A DNA stretch of 64,000 nucleotides from Trebonia kvetii (GTDB lineage Bacteria > Actinomycetota > Actinomycetes > Streptosporangiales > Streptosporangiaceae). The notes beneath the pieces are model-generated. The model did not search any database and was not told the origin of the DNA. It worked only from the letters and a program-made list of their open reading frames with translations. Location of the stretch: positions 986,792 to 1,050,791 of the forward strand of contig NZ_RPFW01000004.1 of NCBI RefSeq assembly GCF_007827045.1. The letters are read 5' to 3'. The position numbers were made by a program, and so were the translations under genes. Shown here piece after piece: positions 1 to 8,124 of this stretch; the first letter of the stretch is position 1; every line of letters begins with the position of its first letter.

Positions 1-490
1 CGTACGTCGCCTTGCCGTAATCGAAGGAGCGGGCGCCGAACGCCGTTGCGCCGAAATCCTCCGACACATAGCCCGGCGCGCCGTTAGAGCGTCCCGCAAG
101 GAGCACGGCGCTCCGGCTCGGGCCAGACCTTGGGCCGGATATCGCAGCCTGGACGGCGATGGACCCTGCCGACGGGAACACGCTGCGCCCCAGCGCCGTG
201 AACCTGCGCTCGGCGACATGCAGCTCCTCCACCAAGGTCACCCGCTCGGCAGCCGACAGGGTCTGCCAGGCGGCCAGGCTGTTCACGTATTCGTCGGCTC
301 CCACCCTGTACGGCGTTACGGACCTGGCGCCCACCTGGGTGAGCTGAATATGAGGCCCCAGCGGCTCGGCCGGTGAGGACCCGAACAACGCTGGCGGCCA
401 GCTCGCCCGCCAGCCAGCCACAACAATGCCTGCCGCTGCAACGATGAACGCTGCAACGCAAACAACGACCGTACGCCCGCCGATTCTCAT
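1..490 (-). CDS. Membrane-anchored hypothetical protein, N-terminal part (cut by window edge)
   Basis: The reading frame is open from an ATG whose first base is 490 down to base 1 without a stop, so at least 163 residues are present and the C-terminus lies outside the window. An AGGAG ribosome site sits 5 bases before the ATG. Residues 1-30 are a basic start followed by a hydrophobic stretch (VVVCVAAFIVAAAGIVVAG), which reads as a signal anchor or uncleaved signal peptide. The rest is soluble-looking and includes an amphipathic segment around residues 70-100. I recognise no family. The strong ribosome site and sensible N-terminus argue that this is a real gene. Confidence 0.6.
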   Translation of the reverse strand, partial: MRIGGRTVVVCVAAFIVAAAGIVVAGWRASWPPALFGSSPAEPLGPHIQLTQVGARSVTPYRVGADEYVNSLAAWQTLSAAERVTLVEELHVAERRFTALGRSVFPSAGSIAVQAAISGPRSGPSRSAVLLAGRSNGAPGYVSEDFGATAFGARSFDYGKATY

Positions 491-1108
491 CGAGGCTCCT
501 GACCGCCAGAATAACCAGGCGTTCCTAGGCAAGTGGTATTAGCAGTCTGCATGCGATATGGGATGATCGTCCAGTTATCGCACAACCAATACCGTATTTC
601 TTACCATTCCGACCGGGGCGGATGCACAAGCGCATGGACACGGTGGCCATCGCACCACTGCATTTGAACAAAACGATTCGAATATGCCACTAATCCCCCG
701 CAGCTTAAAACATCGGCGAAGACATTTGAACACCCAGACGCAGCACAGGCACATGCCTCGTAATGACCGCCTTCACACCCTGGGAACAGGCTCCTGCCGA
801 ACACTGAGGCGCCAAGGGATCTGTCTCGACCCGATGGACCTGCACCCGCCTGAGAGCACGCCCAGATCATCCGACTCTGCATCGGACTAACGGCGATCCT
901 GCCAAGCACTCTCGGGGCGCGTAACGGCGGGTACGCGCGCCGCGTGGCGCCCTTGCCTGGGTCGACGGTGGCGGGCTTGCAGGTTACGGTGACTGTGTCG
1001 GGCGCCGGGCGCCGGGCGCGGGGTGCGGGTGGCGGTGGCAGAGTGCGCCGGGTCTGGTGTTCCGGTGCGTGCCGCACGCGGGGGCTGAGGTGGTCGGGGA
1101 CTAGTGCG
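491..1108. other. Gene-free stretch upstream of the IS630 element
   Basis: I see no supportable gene. Short open frames on both strands have no ribosome sites and no recognisable composition. Bases 540-740 are clearly poorer in GC than the surroundings, and 990-1060 is a simple GC-rich run of GGGCGCC-like units. Confidence 0.5.
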
Positions 1109-1131
1109 GGCCGCTAGTGTCCCGAGTCATT
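1109..1131 (+). repeat. Left terminal inverted repeat of the IS630 element
   Basis: It matches the reverse complement of 2241-2263 over GGCCGCTAGTGTCC and then GAGTC, with few mismatches. It contains the CTAG where the TA target duplication is expected. Confidence 0.8.
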
Positions 1132-1160
1132 GAAGACTTTGCAGGTTGTAGGCTTGGCTT

Positions 1161-2258
1161 GTGCCGAGCCCGAAGCTGATTCCACTGGTTCTGTCTGATG
1201 CTGAGCGCGCGTCGCTGGAGGCCTTGTCGCGCAAGCGGACGGCGTCGCAGTCGCTGGCCGGGCGGGCCCGGGTGATCCTGGCCTGCGCGGAGGAGGGCGG
1301 GGTGGCGCCGCTGACCCGGGTCGCCGCCAGGACCGGGCTGTCGCGGGAGTCGGTCCGCAAGTGGCGGGTCCGGTTCGTGGAGCGCCGGCTGGACGGGCTC
1401 GGCGACGCGCCGCGGCCCGGGGCAGCGCGGAAGATCACCGACGAGCAGGTCGAGGTGCTGGTCACGCGGACGCTGACGGAGAAGGGCCGCGGGCAGGACA
1501 GCCACTGGTCGACCCGGTCGATGGCCGCCGAGACCGGCCTGGCGCAGTCGTCGGTCTCGCGGATCTGGCGGGCGTTCGGCCTCAAGCCGCACGTCGTGGA
1601 GACCTGGAAGCTGAGCACCGACCCGGAGTTCATCGGCAAGGTCCGCGACGTCGTCGGCCTTTACATGTCGCCGCCGGAGAATGCCCTGGTCCTGTGCGTG
1701 GACGAGAAGTCGCAGATCCAGGCCCTGGACCGGACCGCGCCGTGCCTGCCGATGCTGCCGACGACCCCGGCCCGGATGACGCACGACTACGTGCGCAACG
1801 GCACGACCAGCCTGTTCGCCGCGCTTGACCTGGCCAGCGGCTCGGTGATCGCCCAGCCCTACCGCCGCCACCGCCACCAGGAGTTCCTGCGCTTCCTCAA
1901 GCTCATCGACACCGCCGTCCCCAACGGCCTGGAACTGCACCTGGTGCTGGACAACTACGCCACCCACAAGACGCCCGCGATCCACCAGTGGCTGCTGAAG
2001 CACCCGCGGTTCCACCTGCACTTCACCCCGACCAGCTCCAGCTGGATGAACCTCGTCGAACGCTGGTTCGCCGAGCTGACCAACCGCAAGCTGCGCCGCT
2101 CCGCGCACCGCAGCGTCACCGAACTCGAAACCGACATCCGCAAGTGGATCAACGAGTGGAACAAGGACCCCAAGCCGTTCGTGTGGACCAAGTCCGCCGA
2201 CGAAATCCTCGAAACCCTCGCCGCCTACTGCCAACGCATCATCGACTCAGGACACTAG
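1161..2258 (+). CDS. IS630-family transposase
   Basis: This 365-residue protein catalyses cut-and-paste transposition of the surrounding element. The N-terminus (about 1-130) is a double helix-turn-helix region, including the segment SRESVRKWRVRFVERRLDGL typical of the family. The C-terminal DDE domain shows the three acidic residues in family context: CVDEKSQ, LVLDNYATHKT and NLVERWFAELTNRKLRR. The length matches full IS630 transposases and there is no frameshift. GTG at 1161 is taken as the start because upstream sequence is terminal repeat. The stop codon sits in the right inverted repeat, which is common in compact elements. Confidence 0.93.
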   Translation: MPSPKLIPLVLSDAERASLEALSRKRTASQSLAGRARVILACAEEGGVAPLTRVAARTGLSRESVRKWRVRFVERRLDGLGDAPRPGAARKITDEQVEVLVTRTLTEKGRGQDSHWSTRSMAAETGLAQSSVSRIWRAFGLKPHVVETWKLSTDPEFIGKVRDVVGLYMSPPENALVLCVDEKSQIQALDRTAPCLPMLPTTPARMTHDYVRNGTTSLFAALDLASGSVIAQPYRRHRHQEFLRFLKLIDTAVPNGLELHLVLDNYATHKTPAIHQWLLKHPRFHLHFTPTSSSWMNLVERWFAELTNRKLRRSAHRSVTELETDIRKWINEWNKDPKPFVWTKSADEILETLAAYCQRIIDSGH

Positions 2259-2263
2259 CGGCC
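2241..2263 (-). repeat. Right terminal inverted repeat of the IS630 element
   Basis: This is the inverted partner of 1109-1131. The TAG stop codon of the transposase (2256-2258) lies inside this repeat. Confidence 0.8.
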
Positions 2264-2404
2264 ATGGGTGATGGCAGCGTGGATCTACTACCCGTGCAGT
2301 AGGGTGACTGTACTTCCGGCAGACGATGCCTTGGCGCGTCCCGACCATGACAGTTGACCCGAGAGGCCCAGCCTGGGTTGTCGGAAGTTGTCAGGAGTCC
2401 CGCC

Positions 2405-2595
2405 ATGAAGAAGCCGGCCTGGATCGTCGTCGGTGTTGTCATCATGCTGCTGGGCTCCTCCTTGCGCTGCAGGGAACGGGCGTGATGAGTGGTGCCAGCA
2501 TGAGAAACGACGCGTTCTGGGCCGTCGCGGCCCCCGTCATTGCGATTGCCGGTTTTGGCCTCGCCGGCCTGGGTGTCCGGGGCCGGCCGAGTTGA
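2405..2595 (+). pseudogene. Small two-helix membrane protein with a single frameshift
   Basis: An ATG at 2405 with AGGAG seven bases upstream opens a frame beginning MKKPAWIVVGVVIMLLG. That frame ends early at about 2485. From about 2450 the next frame continues the same kind of protein (GLLLALQGTG, then WAVAAPVIAIAGFGLAGLGV) to a stop at 2593-2595. Joined, the two parts make a ~63-residue protein with two membrane helices and a basic tail, a type I recall as common in actinomycetes. The break falls in CTGCTGGGCTCC and equals one missing base, so it is either a recent mutation or a sequencing error. The next gene starts at TTG overlapping this stop. Confidence 0.6.
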
Positions 2596-3320
2596 ACGGT
2601 CGCGACCGATCAGACGTCGGCAAATCAGACGACGCACCCCCCAACCCGGCGGGTGCGCCCGTCGGCCGGCGGCTCATCCTGGGACTGCTCGGACTCGGCG
2701 CGCTCGGGACCCTCACCGGCCAGCGAGTGCAGAACACCCTGGCCCAGGTCATTGGACCGGTCGCTGACCACGACCCTACGGGCCTGCTCTCGCTGATTCC
2801 TCTGGGCGACACCTTTCGGTACTACTCGGTCACCGGGTCTGTACGTGAGGAGACAGCGGACAACTACCGGCTGAACGTCTCCGGCCTTGTCGATCACCCG
2901 GCCACCTACTCGATACCGGACCTGAAAGCTCTGCCGCAGACCTCGTTGATCCAAGACTTTCAGTGCGTTACCGGATGGCACGTCCCTGGGGTGCACTGGG
3001 TCGGCGTGCAGTTGTCTGTCCTGCTTGAGAAGGCCGCACCAGCCAAGCAAGCGCGCGCCGTGCGGTTCACATCCTTCGACGGCACCTATACCGAAAGCCT
3101 CACCCTCGCCGAGGCCCGTCGCCCAGACGTCATGGTGGCGCTGGAAATGCTCGGCGCGTCCGTGACCCATGACCACGGCGGCCCGGTGCGCATGTACGCA
3201 GGATCGATGTACGGATACAAAAGCACCAAATGGCTGTCAGGTATCGAACTCGCCGAGACCGAAACACCCGGCTACTGGGAGACACGAGGTTATGCCATCG
3301 ACGGAATCATCAGGGGATAA
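2592..3320 (+). CDS. Molybdopterin-dependent oxidoreductase, sulfite oxidase/MsrP type
   Basis: This ~242-residue exported oxidoreductase should bind a single molybdopterin. It has the Oxidored_molyb fold. A twin-arginine region (GRRLILGLLGLGALGTLTG, about residues 26-45) fits Tat export of a folded cofactor protein. The molybdenum-ligating cysteine lies in DFQCVTGWHVPGVHWVGV, as in YedY/MsrP-like proteins. No good ATG exists. I chose TTG 2592, which overlaps the preceding stop, because the frame upstream of it is shadow coding of the small membrane protein. The following cytochrome b gene overlaps it by 29 bases, so the two almost certainly form one membrane complex. The substrate is unknown. 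Confidence 0.8.
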   Translation: MNGRDRSDVGKSDDAPPNPAGAPVGRRLILGLLGLGALGTLTGQRVQNTLAQVIGPVADHDPTGLLSLIPLGDTFRYYSVTGSVREETADNYRLNVSGLVDHPATYSIPDLKALPQTSLIQDFQCVTGWHVPGVHWVGVQLSVLLEKAAPAKQARAVRFTSFDGTYTESLTLAEARRPDVMVALEMLGASVTHDHGGPVRMYAGSMYGYKSTKWLSGIELAETETPGYWETRGYAIDGIIRG

Positions 3321-3993
3321 CACGGCACGCTCGACCCCCTCGGCGCCGGAGTCCACCTCAGCATCAATACCCAGATTCAGCCGCGCCGAGCGCATGATCC
3401 ACCGGACAACAGCAATTTTGATGACGATGTGCATCCTGACCGCCGCCATCCTCTACAACGGCTCGCTGTCCGTGCCCATTGGCCACCGCCGCCTCGTTGA
3501 ACTGATCCACGTCTACTGCGGCTTCGCACTGCCGATACCCATGTTTCTCGGAATTCTGTCATTCGCATACCGAGCCGACCTGCGACGCCTCGGCCGCTTC
3601 ACTCCCGCAGACCGCCGCTGGCTACGCACGCGTACCCGCCGAGACGGGACTATCACCGTCGGAAAATTCAATGCAGGCCAGAAGCTGAACGCCTCGCTTG
3701 CCTGCGGCTCGATCCTCGTCCTTCTTGGTACCGGAGTGCTCATGTACTTCGTGGGGCTCGCCCCCCTACCCTGGCGCAGTGGCGCCACATTCGTGCACGA
3801 CTGGTTCGCCCTTGCCCTCGGCCTGCTTCTCGTCGGGCACGTCATCTTCGCGCTGAAAGACCCTGAGGCACGTCGCGGCATGCGAACAGGATCGGTGTCG
3901 CGATCGTGGGCGCGCACCGAACACGCAGCCTGGCTGCACGACCTGGAAAGCGCGGCGGCGACCGAATCGGCTGCGGAGGTGCCAGAAAAGTGA
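3292..3993 (+). CDS. Cytochrome b subunit, formate dehydrogenase gamma type
   Basis: This 233-residue integral membrane protein has about four helices (roughly 48-65, 75-95, 135-158 and 170-192). Likely haem-binding histidines are in RMIHRTTA, ELIHVYCGF, TFVHDWFA and LLVGHVIFAL. The segment VGKFNAGQKLNA before the third helix is the hallmark of formate dehydrogenase gamma / cytochrome b561-type subunits. It should pass electrons between the quinone pool and the molybdoprotein encoded just upstream. Start ATG 3292 gives a 29-base overlap with that gene. A Ser/Thr-rich, probably cytoplasmic N-terminus of about 30 residues precedes the first helix. Confidence 0.8.
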   Translation: MPSTESSGDNTARSTPSAPESTSASIPRFSRAERMIHRTTAILMTMCILTAAILYNGSLSVPIGHRRLVELIHVYCGFALPIPMFLGILSFAYRADLRRLGRFTPADRRWLRTRTRRDGTITVGKFNAGQKLNASLACGSILVLLGTGVLMYFVGLAPLPWRSGATFVHDWFALALGLLLVGHVIFALKDPEARRGMRTGSVSRSWARTEHAAWLHDLESAAATESAAEVPEK

Positions 3994-4371
3994 TGTGCGA
4001 AAGTACCGGCACGGTGACATGCACCGCACCAGCGTGACTGCCTCGGCGGATCAGCGGACGCACTTGCAACGAGCCAGAGGGGGGCCAGCCGGAGGCACTC
4101 ACAGTCCCAAGGCAGGCGTACGCCGAAACCGGAGGCGAGGCGGTGCCGATGTTGCCTGGAGCGATCGGCTGGGTCGTCGGTGCGGAGTCGCCGCCGTGTG
4201 ACCTGCCGGATATGGACAGGGTGGCGGTCGGTGTAGCCGCTCCTGGTCCGCCGTCCGTGGCCAGGCGCGTTCCTGTCCGTGGCCCGGATGAGCTCCCGAT
4301 CGGTCTGAAGGCGTGGGAGCGGGCAGTCGGGCAGCGTGCCTCACGGTGCATATGCGCTGGTCAGCGGCCTG
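3994..4371. other. Gene-free stretch between the cytochrome b and the tRNA-like sequence
   Basis: No coding sequence can be supported on either strand. The open frames here are arginine/proline-rich shadow products without ribosome sites. Confidence 0.45.
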
Positions 4372-4374
4372 CGG

Positions 4375-4443
4375 CCTAGGTGAAGGGGAGCGGTCTGTAA
4401 AACCGTCGGCTCAGCCTACGATGGTTCGAACCCATCACCTGCC
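4375..4443 (+). tRNA. Tyr-tRNA-like sequence (anticodon GTA) lacking a D-arm; probable tRNA remnant or att site
   Basis: The anticodon arm is well formed: stem GCGGT 4390-4394, loop CTGTAAA 4395-4401 with GTA at 4397-4399, stem ACCGT 4402-4406. A long variable arm follows, as in bacterial tyrosine tRNAs. The T-arm is perfect: GATGG 4420-4424, loop TTCGAAC, CCATC 4432-4436. The acceptor 3' strand is ACCTGCC at 4437-4443. The 5' side fails. Only eight bases separate a possible acceptor 5' strand (4375-4381, four or five of seven pairs) from the anticodon stem, so there is no D-arm. A repeat at 4450-4460 ends ACCTGCC-A-CCA, the expected mature 3' end. Such 3' halves are typical attachment sites. 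Confidence 0.55.
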
Positions 4444-4460
4444 TAGACACATCACCTGCC
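4433..4460 (+). repeat. Tandem duplication of the tRNA 3' end
   Basis: CATCACCTGCC occurs at 4433-4443 and again at 4450-4460, seventeen bases apart. Only the second copy is followed by A and CCA, so the true mature 3' end is in copy two. Confidence 0.65.
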
Positions 4461-4471
4461 ACCACCTGCGG

Positions 4472-4516
4472 AAACGGTCCGTTAGCTGCGAATTGTCGCG
4501 CTAGGCGGGCCGTTTT
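4472..4516 (+). terminator. Rho-independent terminator-like hairpin after the tRNA-like sequence
   Basis: AAACGGTCCG (4472-4481) pairs with CGGGCCGTTT (4506-4515) over ten positions with one G-U pair. The intervening 24 bases can pair further in part. A short T run closes the structure. Confidence 0.5.
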
Positions 4517-4771
4517 GCTTGTCCCGGCGTGTGTCATCTCGTATCGCCGTGGACCGTTGTGTTGCGGTGTCCACGGACGCATGGCGGACGGCGTCCGGGG
4601 CGCTTGCGCGGTCGGTGTGCACCGTCGGCTTTCCACGGACGGCCACGGACGGGCCGATTCGTCGCGGGTGCCGCGGCTTGACGTCGGCCGCCGAGGTGAG
4701 CGTGTATCGCGGTGTGCCGCCCGGCGGCCCGGGGTTCCCGTGGCGGGGCCGGGGGAGATCGGGGTGCGCTG

Positions 4772-5215
4772 ATGGGCGGGCTGGTGGTTCGGGAGAGCGT
4801 GACGCTTGCCGGGGTGGCGGAGCGGGCGCGGGTCGCGCGGGGGTTCGTGGCCGGGGTCTTGGGCAGCGGGCATCCGTGCGGGGATGAGGCTGTGCTGTTG
4901 GTGAGCGAGTTGTTCGGGAACAGCGTGCGGCACAGCGGCTCGGCTGCTGCGCGGGAGACGGTGACGGTGGCGGTGCGAGCGGGGGGAGGCGTGGTCCGGG
5001 TTGAGGTCACCGACCGCAGCGGTCCCGGGGTGCCGCGGCTGTGCCCGGCCGCAGGGGATGGGGAGGGCGGGAGGGGGCTGGCGCTGGTGGCGGGACTGGC
5101 TGCGCGGTGGGGGTGGCGGCGGCGCGGCGAGCGGACGGTGACCTGGTTCGAACTGCGGCATACGCCGCAGGATCCGGCGCGCCTGCTGGTCCCCAAAGGC
5201 CGGCAGCTCTCATGA
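4772..5215 (+). CDS. ATP-binding regulatory protein, RsbW-like serine kinase fold (HATPase)
   Basis: This 147-residue single-domain protein is of the anti-sigma-factor kinase type so abundant in streptomycete-like genomes. The N box is recognisable in DEAVLLVSELFGNSVRHSGS (about residues 38-57). The G1-type region is VRVEVTDRSG, and the G2-type region is GEGGRGLALVAGLAARWGWR. These proteins bind ATP and usually phosphorylate or sequester a partner that controls a sigma factor or differentiation. No anti-anti-sigma (STAS) or sigma gene is adjacent, so the partner is unknown. ATG 4772 is chosen because the N box then sits at the usual distance from the start. Confidence 0.75.
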   Translation: MGGLVVRESVTLAGVAERARVARGFVAGVLGSGHPCGDEAVLLVSELFGNSVRHSGSAAARETVTVAVRAGGGVVRVEVTDRSGPGVPRLCPAAGDGEGGRGLALVAGLAARWGWRRRGERTVTWFELRHTPQDPARLLVPKGRQLS

Positions 5216-5392
5216 CCGTCGGGCGCAGACCAGTCGGGGAAATATCCGCCTAATCTGTACTATTCGTTATCGCATGGTTTAGGGCAGCGGGTGATACAGA
5301 ATTGGGTGCTCTGCACAGTCTGGCGGCGACTACTGATATTCATGGTCCGTCGCTAAGTGCAGCGGCGTGAGGTTCCAGTCCTTGAGTTGGCT

Positions 5393-7921
5393 TTAAGGAA
5401 CAATGTTGCCGAGGTCTCGAAGTTTGTGCACGGCGTTGGCATCGCCCGCGGCTATGGCTTTGCTGTACCAGTACTCAGCCTGCTCGACGTGCCCAATGCG
5501 TAGAAGAAGGCTTCCAAGATCGGTCATGGCTGCGCTGTGACCGAGGGCAGCGGAATTGCGGTACCACTGCTCGGCCTGGTCAGCGTGTCCCTGTTTTTCG
5601 CAAATGTGCCCGAGGTTGTACATGGCTCCAGCGGCGACCATCCCGCCGGAGGCAGCGGCCTTGCGGAGCCACTGCTCGGCTTGGTCCGGGCGGTCGTGGC
5701 TCGTCAGGAAAAGCCCGAAGTTGTTCATAGCCCAGCCTTGACCGCTATCAGCCGCCCTGCGGTACCACTGCTCCGCTTGGTCCTGGCGCCCTGTCTTGTC
5801 AAGAAGTCGGGCGAGCCGGTCCATGGCGCGGGTTTCCCCGTTGTGGGCCGCCTGGCGGTACCACTCCTCGGCCTGTTCCGTGTTTCCTTCCTCTTCATGC
5901 AGTTCGCCCAAGGTGTGCATCGCGGCAGCATTGCCTTCAGCTGCTTCCCGGCGGAGCCGCTCAGCCTGGCCCGGCTTTCGTTCTCTCCGTGGCTTAGGAG
6001 GAGTGATCTGCCCGCCTGCGGAGGCCAAGCTGTACCAATGATCCGCTTCCTCGGCCTGCCCTCGCTGCCCGAGCAGCACGGCCATGTTCGACATCGCGCC
6101 GAAGTGCCCGGCCTCTGCGGCCTTTCGGTACCACTGTTCGGCCTGGTCTAGGTTTCCTTGTTCTTGGAGGAGGAATCCCAGGCTGTACATGGCGCTGCTG
6201 ATGCCGGCGTCGGCGGCTCTGCGGTACAGGGGGATGGCATAGCGGTGCAGTGCCGTCTCTCCGGCGCTGTCGGCGAGCCGCGCGGCGTCGGCGGGATCGC
6301 GGATGTGACTGAGGAAGGCGTTCCAGGTACCGTCAGGCACCCGGGTTCCGCGGCGGTGCTGGCTGGCATGCTGGATCAGGTAATCCGCGGCCGCATATCC
6401 GGTGACCTGTCCCATGCCTGTTCCAGTGGGGCTGAGGGCAGCAACCGCGCCGTGCAACTTGCCGGTGGCGTAAGCCAGTGCCTGCTCAAACCAGTTCTCC
6501 GGCGCTTCCGCTTGCTGGCGGCTGGTGCAGTAGCCTGGCGCGGCGGCGCGCAGGAATTCGCTGCTCAGTGAGACTCGGGTACCGAGCCGGGCTGCGTCCA
6601 GAGCTGCAGTCAGTACCGCCCACCCGTACGGGCTGGCGGCTGGGGCGTCCTCCCAACGGGCGACCAGCTGCGGGGCAGCCGCCAGGGTCTGAGTCAGCCC
6701 GTACCCTGCCGACTTCAGCGCTATCTCCAGACGCCGGTCACGGGTTCCGGCGGCATGGGCTCTTTCTTGCTCCGCCGGGCTGAAGGCCGCATCGATGCGG
6801 ATAACCGCAGCCAGGTCCAGCACTTCCCGCTCCCGTGCGTGCAGATCAGCGGTGCCTGCATATGGCATGACTGTATGGGCGGCATACCTGTCAGGCCACA
6901 GCGTGCCGATGATCACCACCGCATGCGGCGAGTTCAGCAGCGCGCGCACCACTCCGCCGGTCAGCCCGCTTGGCCCGTCCAGGTAACGTTGCAGCTCATC
7001 CAGCCACAGCACCGTCTGTGGCGGCGGCGCCTGTGCGAGCGCGGCGATCTCGTCCGCCCCGGCCGGGTGCAACAGCGACCAGTCCGGCAGTACCGTCTTC
7101 ACTGCCTCCACAGCGCACCGGGTCTTCCCGACCGATGAGCCGCCGACAAGCAGGATGAACCCGCCCCGCTGCGCCGCAGCCGCCAGCTTCGCCCGCAAAC
7201 CCTGCTCGGCCGCGTCCACATCCCGCGGCACGTACTCTGGCGGAACCTCCTCCGGGATCTCCGGCACGCTGATCGCCGCGTGCACGCCGAGTCGCCGCGG
7301 ATCAGAGTCCCTGACCAGCACCGCCCTCGCCGAAAGCGCTGACCTGAGTTCCTGCGGTGAGGCTGACGCGTCAGCCCACGGCGCTGACGCGGCGGCGATG
7401 AGACCAGTCAGCTGAGCAAGTATGCCCTCAACCCGCTGTCCCTGCAGATGGGTCAGGTCATGGTTGAGTTGGTCGGCCACCGGCGTCAGCGGGCCGCCAC
7501 TCGACCCGCGGAGCATGATCTCGCGCACTAGGTAGCCCGTTAGCTTCTCTGCCAGCACAGCCCCAGGAACCCCCAGAATCTCCGCCGACGATTGCCCTGT
7601 ACCCGTGCGGTTGGCATCATCCAGCACATCCAGATGCTGAGCTATCCCCGCCTCCATGCCTTCAAGGATTGTCATCGACCTGCCCGTGAGCGTGTCCCCG
7701 ACCGGCTCGCCGAACACTTCACTGATCACCATCGCGAACAGGTCGGCTTGGTCAGGAGTTGGGCTCATCTCCGCGGCGGTGTTGTGGATGGCAGCGGCGG
7801 CCGCGCTGCGCAGGGCGCGCTCCTGGTCACTCCCTAGCACCAGCGCGGTCAGCTTCCTACGGCCGGCATCGGCGAGCAGCCCGACCAGCCAGGCCCCGAG
7901 ATCGTCAGCGACGAAAACCAC
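5393..7921 (-). CDS. STAND-type P-loop NTPase with C-terminal Sel1/TPR repeats
   Basis: This 842-residue protein has three parts. Residues 1-235 are a helical N-terminal region of unknown function. A P-loop NTPase core follows, with Walker A GGSSVGKT (260-267) and Walker B VLWLDEL (304-310), then helical winged-helix-like sequence to about 540. From about 545 to 835 there are seven or eight Sel1/TPR units (for example QAEQWYRKAAEAGHFGAMSN), where QAEQWYR recurs every 35 residues or so. This architecture matches signal-sensing ATPases that oligomerise when the repeats bind a ligand; many take part in regulation or phage defence. The GTG start at 7921 has no clear ribosome site. A TPR gene lies next upstream on the same strand. 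Confidence 0.8.
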   Translation of the reverse strand: MVFVADDLGAWLVGLLADAGRRKLTALVLGSDQERALRSAAAAAIHNTAAEMSPTPDQADLFAMVISEVFGEPVGDTLTGRSMTILEGMEAGIAQHLDVLDDANRTGTGQSSAEILGVPGAVLAEKLTGYLVREIMLRGSSGGPLTPVADQLNHDLTHLQGQRVEGILAQLTGLIAAASAPWADASASPQELRSALSARAVLVRDSDPRRLGVHAAISVPEIPEEVPPEYVPRDVDAAEQGLRAKLAAAAQRGGFILLVGGSSVGKTRCAVEAVKTVLPDWSLLHPAGADEIAALAQAPPPQTVLWLDELQRYLDGPSGLTGGVVRALLNSPHAVVIIGTLWPDRYAAHTVMPYAGTADLHAREREVLDLAAVIRIDAAFSPAEQERAHAAGTRDRRLEIALKSAGYGLTQTLAAAPQLVARWEDAPAASPYGWAVLTAALDAARLGTRVSLSSEFLRAAAPGYCTSRQQAEAPENWFEQALAYATGKLHGAVAALSPTGTGMGQVTGYAAADYLIQHASQHRRGTRVPDGTWNAFLSHIRDPADAARLADSAGETALHRYAIPLYRRAADAGISSAMYSLGFLLQEQGNLDQAEQWYRKAAEAGHFGAMSNMAVLLGQRGQAEEADHWYSLASAGGQITPPKPRRERKPGQAERLRREAAEGNAAAMHTLGELHEEEGNTEQAEEWYRQAAHNGETRAMDRLARLLDKTGRQDQAEQWYRRAADSGQGWAMNNFGLFLTSHDRPDQAEQWLRKAAASGGMVAAGAMYNLGHICEKQGHADQAEQWYRNSAALGHSAAMTDLGSLLLRIGHVEQAEYWYSKAIAAGDANAVHKLRDLGNIVP

Positions 7922-8124
7922 AGTGTCAGTTTCAGGCCGGCGCGTGCACTTCGCTACCTTTCACCGCGTCAATTCCGGTCGTATTCGGCAGATTGCCCAT
8001 ACAACTTCAAGGACAAACAGAACTGCAGATCTGCGCACAAGTTCTCAACGGGGTCCGCCGAGTGTCACATCCGAGTATTCGGCGCTCGGCGTGTTTGGCC
8101 CAGCGGTGCCGCGGACATGAACCT

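Larger units (their letters stand above)
1109..2263 (+). mobile_element. IS630-family insertion sequence, apparently intact
   Basis: One transposase gene fills the element. The two ends are inverted copies: the left end at 1109 and the right end at 2263 both read GGCCGCTAGTGTCC, followed by GAGTC after one mismatch. IS630 elements duplicate a TA, preferably inside CTAG. Both ends contain CTAG (1113-1116 and 2255-2258), so the mobile part is probably the DNA between the two TA dinucleotides, and the outer GGCCG/CGGCC arms would be a palindromic target. The element is complete enough to be active. Confidence 0.85.

Noticed and set aside
601..1077. 158-residue leftward frame upstream of the IS630 element
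   Set aside because: Cysteine/arginine/proline-rich product with no ribosome site, partly over simple GC-rich repeats.
4375..4443. A normal functional tRNA-Tyr gene
   Set aside because: The D-arm is missing and the acceptor 5' strand pairs at only four or five positions, so it is reported as a remnant or att site.
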